A DNA stretch of 18,259 bases, taken from Hyphochytrium catenoides (lineage: Eukaryota; Sar; Hyphochytriomycetes; Hyphochytriales; Hyphochytriaceae). Shown in pieces: positions 11,677-18,259 of the stretch. Positions within the stretch are counted from its first letter, which is position 1, and each line of letters opens with the position of its first letter. The stretch is taken from contig FLMG01003799.1 in NCBI GenBank assembly GCA_900088475.1, positions 1 to 18,259 on the forward strand, in the 5' to 3' direction. Under the pieces are notes generated by a model that saw only the letters and a list, made by a program, of their open reading frames with translations, was not told the origin of the DNA and searched no databases. The position numbers and the translations under genes were made by a program.

Positions 11677-12780
11677 TTAATCCTTTTTCTGGCTCTCAAA
11701 GCTCTTCACAAGGGTTCCAACCTCAGTTGTGAAGCCTTCCTCATCAAAATGCCCCTCTTTGTCAAACCATTCTCCGACTGACCAGGTCTTTTCCACCTTG
11801 AAGGGTTTCTCCTTGGACAACTGCTCTATAGTAACGCTGTAGAATTCAGTAAAACGAGGAAGGGCGGTGCGAAGCGTGACTCCTGCTGAGACCTAGGATT
11901 ATCGAGACATACAGTGCTATAAGAATGTGTACTAATGTGACAGTAGAGAGCACAGAAGAGAAACGCACACACCAAGGGATAAGGAGTGACGGACAACGGA
12001 GGAGAGGAAGAATGACCCAGGAACAACAGAAGAGAGAGAAGGACTACAAGATCCCAAGATCGAGTAGCCCAAGAAGACAAAGGCAACCGTGAGAGCAGAA
12101 GATTGCATCATCAATTTCAGAGCAAACACTCTCCATAGGTCGCTAATGTAAACAGTTGGGTACGTATGAGACAAAAAGACCTAAGGAGCGAATATATGGA
12201 AGGACCGAATATATGGAAGGACCATGGTGCTATCGGTAGACAGATAAGACAGGGTGTTGCAAGATGTGGTTCTGCCCTACCTTCTTCGGATGGAAGAAAG
12301 CTAGATTGTCACCCTCTACCGCCGCTATCCAATAAAACAGGAGACCATTCAGGGCAAAGTATCTGCGTACAGGGCAGGACATTTGAGGTTTAGAAGGAGA
12401 CGCGCCGAAAGAAGCCGACAAGACAAATCTATGGTCCTTACACGAGTGCACAAATGCCTAGAATGGGCCGGTTTTCGGGAAACGACACGGGAGCGAACTG
12501 AGCTAGAAGACTGACCGCGATAGCGGTGACCATAATGAGGATCTTGATGTTGCTGTAGAAATGGTTTTCCGTGTATTCAGCTTCCAGGAGGCACTTAAAA
12601 GCCGCCTCGTCCAGCGCCTGCTTCAATGCCTGTGGATCGCTAGTATTGTGCTTGGGGAGCTCTGAAAGAAGCGCAAAACCCTCTTAGCTTGTTTGTACGA
12701 CTCTACCGGTACACGCTGATAATACCTGGCTCTGAGCTAGCAGGCTCCTCAGAGCTTGAGTTGCCCAGTACGTTCCCCAT
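11677..12780 (-). CDS. SPCS2: Signal peptidase complex subunit 2 (SPC25), complete
   Basis: SPCS2 is a non-catalytic two-span subunit of the ER signal peptidase complex and helps dock it to the Sec61 translocon. Four exons on the complement, 12780-12726, 12661-12442, 12362-12281 and 11892-11677, give 190 residues (human 226, yeast Spc2 178). The recognisable core runs from LKQALDEAAFKCLLE (human LKNALDDAAKKVLLE) through a first membrane span (IKILIMVTAIAVSLLAQF) and a short FPENRPIL loop (human FPESKPVL) to a second span (LGICALVYFALNGLLFYW). A C-terminal cytosolic beta-rich part follows (FTEFYSVTIEQLSKEKPF). The start ATG is the only in-frame one in exon 1. The N-terminus MGNVLGNSSS looks like an N-myristoylation signal, which is odd for this family. 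The intron between exons 3 and 4 (12280-11893) is long, but the phase-0 join leaves no obvious gap. It lies head-to-head with the TPR-TMEM33 gene. Confidence 0.9.
12189..12222. repeat. Perfect 17-base tandem duplication in SPCS2 intron
   Basis: The unit CGAATATATGGAAGGAC occurs twice back to back in the intron between SPCS2 exons 3 and 4. It is a recent small duplication with no evident function. Confidence 0.9.
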
Positions 12781-13409
12781 CGTCGTAGCTCGTGTCAGAA
12801 GAAAGGTAAGTGTGCTTGGTTCAGTCTCCAGCAAGGATGGGCTTGTACAGATTTGAGGACAAGTGCAGTCAATGGCCTTGTAAAGTAGAGAAGCTGCACT
12901 GGCTGGATGCTTGTGGAGCTTATGCTGTTACGCGCTCCGCTGAAGGCTCAACACTTCCACACTCATAGAAATCCCTAGTGCCATCGCCTCAAGGCAAAAC
13001 TTGCTCACAATCTGAGCTCTACCTATACACACGGAGTTGAGTCTATTTTGAATTATGCTCATTACTCTTTCGGTATCTGTAATGATAGTGGACAATTGTG
13101 TTCCTATTACCGATATGGAGCCTAAGGAAGATTTGAGGGTACAGGGTCTGTATGTGACATAAGGCCTTATCTTATTAGAGGACGGTAACAATGATAGAGA
13201 TGGTGGAGAGTTTGAGAGCTGCTCAAAGCACTTGTCCAGAAGTCAAACACTGGGTATAGGGCCAAGACCCAAGACACAAGGAACGTAGAGGTCCAAGGAG
13301 CAGAAGCTGCCACAGAGCTCGTGAAAGGAACTTCAAGCACTATTGAAGTGCCGCTCTAGGACGTCCGCGGAAAGATTGTTCGTGCAGAGCGCGTCTTCCT
13401 TTAGAGGAG
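12781..13409. promoter_or_regulatory. Shared divergent upstream region of SPCS2 and the TPR-TMEM33 gene
   Basis: The 629 bases between the divergent start codons must contain both promoters. No clear TATA box is seen. On the plus strand, AAAGGTAAGTG near 12804 looks like a strong splice donor, and a pyrimidine-rich cttcctttag sits five bases before the ATG at 13410. The plus gene may therefore have a 5'-UTR intron spanning most of this region. An 87-codon minus open frame (13191-12928) lacks an ATG start and family resemblance and is not called. Confidence 0.45.
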
Positions 13410-15283
13410 ATGGCGACACCAGAGCTTCTTAAAGATCTGGGCAACCAAGCCTTCCAGAAGAAGGAGTATAGGAAGGCTGTGGAGTACTTCACAGAGGCAA
13501 TAACCAAAGGTGGTGACGATGAGGATGGCAACCTCCACATTTACTATAGGTGAGGGTGACTAAGAAAAGTACTCGCTACTTAGACGGCTGTCCATCGCCG
13601 TTCTTCGGGCGTCGTAACTATCTGTCTGTTAATGTTCTCTGCTCTTCTTCCCGCGCTACCGCTTAGACCTAGCAAACCCTGGTGATTTTTGTCTTTCCCT
13701 ACATGCCTATCGTCCTCCCTCCTACCCTACTTGGCCTTGGACACTATGTTCAGTCGCCTAAGATTCCGCTACCGGCAACTTTTAGCAATCGCTCGGCTGC
13801 CTATTTGCATCTGGATATGGCTAATGAAGCTCTATCTGATGCAAAGAAGTGCATCAACCTTAAGCCAGATTGGGCCAGAGGATACTCAAGGAAGGCTTCT
13901 GCTCTGTTCAGGTCAGCCTTTGACTCCCCTTCATGCCTACATGAGTAGCTTTAGTCTTGTTCCCTACTATCTAGCTAACCCTGCTTTTTGTTCCATCATG
14001 TATGTTTCCCCTCCGTGATGCCTTCCATTCTCCTCTCCACACCCATCGTTTAACTCGTACGATCACCGTCATTGCTTTGTTTTGTCTTGCCTGTTGTCGC
14101 CCCGGTGGACTCAAGGTGGCATAGTTCTGTCTACATTCTTCGGCTAAATCGCTCATTGCTGCAATGGCTCTATGGCAAACACATCTTATTGATTAGGCTA
14201 TTTGTTGATGTTCAGCTGGATTTCCACTAATCAGAGTATATATCTGACCCTAATCTCTCCGTTTGCAGGCTGAAGAAGTATCGTGATTGCATTGACACCT
14301 TCCGAAAAGGTCTCGAACTTGACCCTGCCAACGCTGCCATGAGAGACGGACTAGAAGAAGCTATCAGACAAGATAGGATCATGAGAGGATTGGATGATAG
14401 TGCTGGCGACAGAAGGAGCAGGCCATCCTCAACTTCTTCCACGTCCCCGACAGGCCGTCCTGTGAACCTTAAGGCGCTCCTATGGTCCACTACCCAGTCT
14501 AAAGTCGGCACCGCCCAATACGCCCTTCGAGCCTTTATGCTACTAAACTTCCTAGGATACCTGCTGATGCCAATAATGGGGATGCAGTTTGGGGAGAACT
14601 GCTTTTCCCGCTTTATGAAGGCGGCGCTAGTTAACTATGTTATTCACTTAGGCTGGAAGCACGGCATCCCCAAGCTAAACCAGCAGTACGGGATGGCGTT
14701 ATCCATGGATCCAACGGCCCACTACCTATTCTATTGCGTGATCTTTCTTGGCAGCCACTCTTACCTCTTTGCCTTCTTACCTATTATTATCGCGGACGGG
14801 TTGCACTTTGCTCATTTTTCCAGCCAGATACTAAGGGCATGGAAGCCTCAGGTGGCTTCTACGCTGTCTCGGAGATTGAATCCAGTCCTGACCCAGCTAA
14901 CCGGTAGACCTGACTGGCCCACGTTGGAGGAGAAGAACAAGTGGAGCCTTCTCACCTCTCGGGTCCCTCAACTGTGTGCTACCACAGAGGTCTCCCTTGG
15001 ACTCATTCTAGTAGTGCAGCTACTGCTTCCCAGCAGGAACCTGTTTGTCTGCCTTCTATACTGGCAGTTCCTTCGGCTACGATATATGCTCAGCACAGAG
15101 CTAAAGCAGGCCTTTGCACAGTTGAATGCTAGGATCGTTGGTCTTACTAGCCATCCTCGATGTCCGGCTGCTGTTAGAACAATCTATGCCAAACTGCAAA
15201 ACTTCTTGGCCGGAATGGTCCAGGTTCCTAATGCAGAGCAGCAGCAGCAAGGAGGTGCAAGACCAAGTTGCACTATTATGTGA
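13410..15283 (+). CDS. TMEM33: TPR co-chaperone domain fused to TMEM33/Pom33 membrane domain, with C-terminal CaaX box
   Basis: Exons 13410-13549, 13786-13911 and 14269-15283 encode 426 residues. Residues 1-115 form three TPR motifs very close to HOP/STI1 TPR1 (YSNRSAAY, LKPDWARGYSRKASAL). All five carboxylate-clamp positions that bind the EEVD tails of Hsp70/Hsp90 are present: K8, N12, N48, R78 (Lys in HOP) and R82. Residues 130-155 are a Ser/Thr/Pro-rich linker. From about 165 the protein matches TMEM33 (Kr-h2, Pom33/Tts1), an ER and nuclear-envelope membrane protein: AHYLFYCVIFLGSHSYLF (human CHYLLYSLIFVNSYPVTM) and YWQFLRLRYM (human YYRFLTLRYS). Hydrophobic spans lie near 174-193, 240-272 and 329-355. 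The tail has Gln repeats and ends in CTIM, a good farnesylation CaaX motif. Human TMEM33 is about 247 residues and has neither the TPR part nor, as I recall, a CaaX box. Inferred role: membrane-bound co-chaperone. Both splice joins restore conserved TPR residues, so the fusion is not an annotation artefact of two genes. Convergent with MAD2. Confidence 0.92.
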
Positions 15284-15546
15284 GAGAAAGACACGGGTGC
15301 GGGACAAGCGAAGAAAGTGGAACCACTACTAATTGGGCCAAAGTTTGATCTGTTAACTTTGCAGGACGATTAGGCCTGGAAATATTAGCAAAATCTATTT
15401 GCCCGGGCTTCACGGTGTCGTGTCGTGTACTTCCATCTCTAAGGGAAGGAGTCGTGTACTTCCTCCAAAAAAAGGAGACTTGAGTACTAAGTTCCTCCGT
15501 CTGCCCCCTTTTCCGATTTCATTCTCAGTCAAGGGAATCTCATTCT
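15284..15546. other. Convergent spacer between the TPR-TMEM33 gene and MAD2
   Basis: This spacer holds both 3' ends. A 13-base direct repeat, GTCGTGTACTTCC, occurs at 15422-15434 and 15451-15463. No coding frame with family features is seen. Confidence 0.6.
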
Positions 15547-16763
15547 TTAGATGTCATCATCGTCCTCTGTGTTCTTATATGCAACCATAGCATCGACCCG
15601 GTGCACCTATGTAGAAGGAAGGTCAGTTGTGGGTCCGTGCATGAATAAGACCACGATAACAAGTCAAAGAAAAACCAGGACAAAAGGAACAGATAGCCTT
15701 TGGGACATCAGGCGAGTCGGGGAAGAAGAAGAAGACCGTCTTTACCCCTACAGAGAGTTCAGAGACCCTTACCTTGGTTGAGAAGCTCCTCAGTTTGACT
15801 TCTGTGGAGTTGCTGATGATCTTGGGGTCGCTCTCCTCCCACTCGACGGGCACCTCGGCTTCCTTATCGGTGTACACCAGCAAATCGAAGGAGCAAGGCT
15901 CCGAGAGCAATGGTAGGAAGGTAACGCTGGCCACAATTTGCCTGATAATGGCTTGAATCTCATTGCTTATCTCCTTCTGCGACTTTGTCCGTGTGGCGTT
16001 ATTGCTGTGCGACCGAACAGGTGAGAACAGATGTAGCGATAGAGCTCATCTTGTAACACGTACTAGACAAGAGGCCGAAGAAAACTAGGCATAAAAAGTC
16101 TAGGAAAAGTTTAGGACAAGGTTGAGAGAGTTGATAGCACCCGGGAAGGAGTTTTTTACCCTTTTTTGTTCTCGTCTACCACCTCCTTCTCTGTCTCAAC
16201 ATTGAAGACCCAGCGCTCCAGCACCTGACCAGAGTCCACGCCGGTTATCACTAGTACCAGCTTCTGCACCTCTCCATGTTGCAGCCAAGCTGGTTGTGAC
16301 GCAAACCGTAGCCAGGAGCAAAAGATAAAGAAGAGGTAAGAAGAGTAACGTAGACTATGCCAAGGAGATAGCTCCTGGATAGACCACCTACCTGTCATTT
16401 GCTCCAGAAAGTTCTTCAGATACTTCTGTAGCGTGGTGTCGGTGGATACCAGCATGGTTAGTCCATACTTTGGCACGCGGGTGAAGCTTTCTGGAGGGTA
16501 CAATCCTCGTTGATACAGGATGCTAGGTTGAGGGAAGAGAGGAGGGGTAGAGGTCAATTGGGGAGGGGAGGGGAGGGGAGGATGGTCCTAAAGCAGAATG
16601 GTTCTTACTTGTTGATGCTGTACTCGAAGAACTCGGTGACAATGGCCGTCGATCCTTTCAGTGTGATCACGTTCTCTGTCTGCTGAGCGGTGGGCTGGCA
16701 AAAGCAGACATGGGAGTTAACATGCAAACAGTCGTGACCTGTCACAAAGAGCAATCGTACCAT
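15547..16763 (-). CDS. MAD2: Mitotic spindle assembly checkpoint protein MAD2 (HORMA domain)
   Basis: MAD2 binds MAD1 at unattached kinetochores and, in its closed form, binds CDC20 to inhibit the anaphase-promoting complex. Exons on the complement: 16763-16761 (ATG), 16694-16609, 16522-16392, 16289-16160, 16004-15773 and 15606-15547. They give 213 residues (human 205). Near-identical blocks run the whole length: ITLKGS, NNILYQRGLYP, FTRVPKYGLTMLVSTD, VQKLVLVI, SGQVLERWVF, IIRQIVASVTFLPLL, CSFDLLVYTDKE and VRLRSF-like VKLRSFSTK, then VAYK near the end. The Arg-Gln pair (R138, Q139) matches the human R133/Q134 dimer interface. The C-terminal safety-belt tail ends in an unusual acidic NTEDDDDI. 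The start is uncertain: ATG at 16763 joined at 16694 gives the same N-terminal length as human. The 66-base intron between them is in frame and stop-free, so its retention would add 22 residues. A better-context ATG at 16999 with a weak donor is an alternative. Confidence 0.97.
16560..16578 (+). other. G-quadruplex-forming motif in MAD2 intron
   Basis: Four GGGG runs separated by single A bases lie on the plus strand within the 86-base MAD2 intron 16523-16608. This is the classic short-loop pattern of a parallel G-quadruplex. It sits on the MAD2 template strand, so the pre-mRNA carries the C-rich complement. Confidence 0.85.
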
Positions 16764-17016
16764 CTTCACTGCTAGTCTGACTTGAAACCACGATGATAGA
16801 AAGGTGGCAGGACACGTAGATTATATCGTCTAGGCGAACAGTGCAGGTAGGGAGGGACCGATTGTGTCGGAGACGCGATAATGACAGCAATGTCTTCAAG
16901 AAATCTCTATGATGACGATGAAGACGAATGAAGACACAATAATCTGCGAATTTGATCATCCAATTTCGTAATTTTGGGAACGTTGAGTTCTGCCGCCATT
17001 TTTACCCCTCAGTGGT
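16764..17016 (-). promoter_or_regulatory. MAD2 leader with upstream ATG
   Basis: On the minus strand an ATG in good context (aaaaATGGCGG) lies at 16999-16997 and opens a 24-codon frame ending at TAG. It is either an upstream ORF or the true MAD2 first exon (MAAELN joined through a weak gttccc donor to PTAQQTENV, phase 0). The rest of the stretch shows no conserved coding. Confidence 0.45.
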
Positions 17017-17050
17017 TGATAACTTAGGAAGTTGGTCTTCTAAGTTATCA
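17017..17050. repeat. Strong imperfect inverted repeat (hairpin) upstream of MAD2
   Basis: Arms 17017-17031 and 17037-17050 pair over 14 base pairs with a single bulged G and a TTGGT loop; the core GATAACTTAG/CTAAGTTATC is perfect. It sits just upstream of the MAD2 leader. There is no T tract or transposase beside it, so its role (structured 5' UTR, protein-binding palindrome, tiny mobile-element remnant) is open. Confidence 0.8.
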
Positions 17051-17179
17051 TTAGTGGGATCGGCTTTCTGCTCTCTTGGTATCTCTTGAGTGGGCATTTT
17101 GTCTCTTGGGGCTATCTCCCTTCTCTCTCTCCCTCGATTTTTCACTCGCTTGTTTTGATCTTTCTGTGTGTGGTCTCCC

Positions 17180-17180
<1 letters not shown>

Positions 17181-17225
<45 letters not shown>

Positions 17226-17356
17226 TCTATCTGTCTGTCTCTCTATCTGTCTCTCTATCTGTCTCTGTCTCTCTCTGTCTCTCTCTGTCTGTCTCTGTCT
17301 GTCTCTCTCTCTTTCTCTCTGCCTCTCTCTGTCTGTCTCTATCTGTCTCTCTCTTC
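17181..17356. repeat. Long CT / CTGT microsatellite
   Basis: A pure TC run of about 39 bases is followed by mixed CT, CTGT and CTAT units for about 140 more. It gives rise to Ser/Leu-only open frames on the plus strand and Arg/Glu/Asp/Gln-rich ones on the minus strand, none of them genes. Confidence 0.93.
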
Positions 17357-17882
17357 CTCGTCTCAGACTGCTCTCCAAGACCTTGAAAAGATGTCCAATA
17401 AATAAGATTGATGACCGATGATGAAATGGAAGTTCCAGCTGTGAGGGATGATGTTCGGGTTGATGGAGATCGATGGCACGGAGCGGGACGAGTATTCAAT
17501 GTGTACATCCTAATCAGACGTATTAGAGCAGCTATTAGAGCACGTCTGGACAACAACCCAATGAATAATGAGAGAAAAGATGTCCAATCGGAGAGTAGAA
17601 GGGTTGGAGTATGAGATCATCTTCTTCTTGAAAGTCGCTGAGAGGGTCATAGCGTGAGAGAGATTCCGAGAGCCTCGTTGTCGGCTGTATTTTAGGGAAA
17701 GGAGTTCTCGTCAATCGACTAGTGACAGAGAAAGGTTAGGAGATAATCCAGGAGATCATTAATGTTAATGGATCGCCTTCCTCGTAAGGAGGAAAAGATG
17801 AGCCAGAAGAAGGTCGTCCTGCACCGGGCTTTTGTTCAAATAGTGGATTAATTGGATTTACTCCTTTACAGATAACTCATGG
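17357..17882. other. Unassigned stretch between the CT repeat and the last gene
   Basis: I recognise no gene here. The plus frame 17408-17614 (68 codons, acidic then Arg-rich) has no family features. Small direct repeats are visible: GAAAAGATGTCCAAT at 17385-17399 and again at 17574-17588, and TATTAGAGCA at 17521-17530 and 17533-17542. The stretch may hold the 3' UTR of the minus gene that follows. Confidence 0.4.
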
Positions 17883-18259
17883 TCAATAAGCCTGTTGGTC
17901 GAAGCTCTCAGCTGGATTGATTGGTGAGGTGCCCTCAGTGCACGCTAGGACTTCAAAAGATACAATTAGGAGCAAAGCAAAAGCAAGAGTCAGGATGGGA
18001 AGGAAGAACAGTGGGACCTACTTTGTAGACATCTGGAGTGAGACAACGTATCATTCCCAAACTGCCCACCGTTGTCTACCAATAAACCTCAGTCCAGCCA
18101 TGGATAGTTAATGTCTCATTACTAGGCTTGTACTGGACCTTTAGGTCTCCAGACAGCGTCAGCTGCAGATCTGTGGTCCGCAGCATCTTCACGAATTTCT
18201 CACTATCTTTCACGTTGAAGAAGTCCTTCGGGTTCATGTACACGGTGTAATAGGCACCA
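17883..18259 (-). CDS. 3' end of an unidentified protein-coding gene, truncated by the window
   Basis: On the complement, from 18258, the frame reads YYTVYMNPKDFFNV, then KFVKMLRTTDLQLTLSGDL and KVQYKP, with protein-like codon use and alternating hydrophobic residues suggesting beta strands. I do not recognise the family. Two ends are possible. Unspliced, the frame runs through NETLTIHGWTEVYW to TAG at 18078-18076. Spliced, a GTAATG donor after 18123 joins a pyrimidine-led ctag acceptor to exon 17944-17883, giving a tail CTEGTSPINPAESFDQQAY and TGA; the phases agree. The acceptor has a much better polypyrimidine tract than expected by chance, so I lean slightly to the spliced form. The coordinates given cover both. 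Confidence 0.55.

Noticed and set aside
12928-13191. 87-codon minus-strand frame in the divergent SPCS2/TMEM33 spacer
   Set aside because: No ATG start, no splice context and no recognisable family; likely chance.
17076-17421. Overlapping open frames of about 110 codons rich in Leu-Ser on plus and Arg-Glu on minus
   Set aside because: They are produced entirely by the CT microsatellite, which is open in several frames on both strands; no non-repetitive coding core.
1-18259. CRISPR arrays, insertion sequences, tRNA or rRNA genes
   Set aside because: No regularly spaced direct repeats, no transposase frame and no cloverleaf or rRNA sequence were recognised; the window is ordinary eukaryotic nuclear DNA.

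Overview
This is nuclear DNA from a eukaryote. Every recognisable gene is split by short GT-AG introns (about 70 to 400 bases), there are no bacterial-style operons, and the introns carry (CT)n/(AG)n microsatellites. The gene families (signal peptidase complex, TMEM33, MAD2, RCC1 propeller, DNAAF9/Shulin) are eukaryotic. An outer-arm-dynein assembly factor implies motile cilia or flagella at some life stage. The compact spacing fits a single-celled flagellate or alga; I cannot name the species. All exon joins below were built by hand by matching splice phase and protein homology, without transcripts.

Layout. (1) 142-6921, plus: 19 visible exons of a DNAAF9 (C20orf194, Shulin) homologue, with the 5' end outside the window. 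(2) 10043-7158, minus: a complete nine-exon, seven-bladed RCC1-type beta-propeller protein, convergent with DNAAF9. (3) 10044-11676: a poorly explained stretch with two weak candidates, a minus ORF with faint AlkB-like features (10896-10650) and a plus three-exon, 76-residue orphan (10913-11370). (4) 12780-11677, minus: signal peptidase complex subunit 2 (SPCS2), four exons. (5) 13410-15283, plus: a three-exon protein joining an HOP/STI1-type TPR domain to a TMEM33 membrane domain and ending in a CaaX box. It is divergent from SPCS2 across a 629-base spacer. (6) 16763-15547, minus: the spindle checkpoint protein MAD2, convergent with the TPR-TMEM33 gene. (7) 16764-18122: MAD2 leader with a strong hairpin, a long CT microsatellite and mostly unassigned sequence. 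(8) 18259 downward, minus: the 3' end of an unidentified gene.

How they fit together. These are unlinked housekeeping and ciliary functions, not a cluster. The one suggestive pairing is the head-to-head arrangement of two ER-membrane genes (SPCS2 and the TMEM33 fusion), which may share a promoter. The most novel item is the TPR-TMEM33-CaaX protein. Its intact Hsp70/Hsp90 carboxylate clamp suggests an ER- or nuclear-envelope-anchored co-chaperone.
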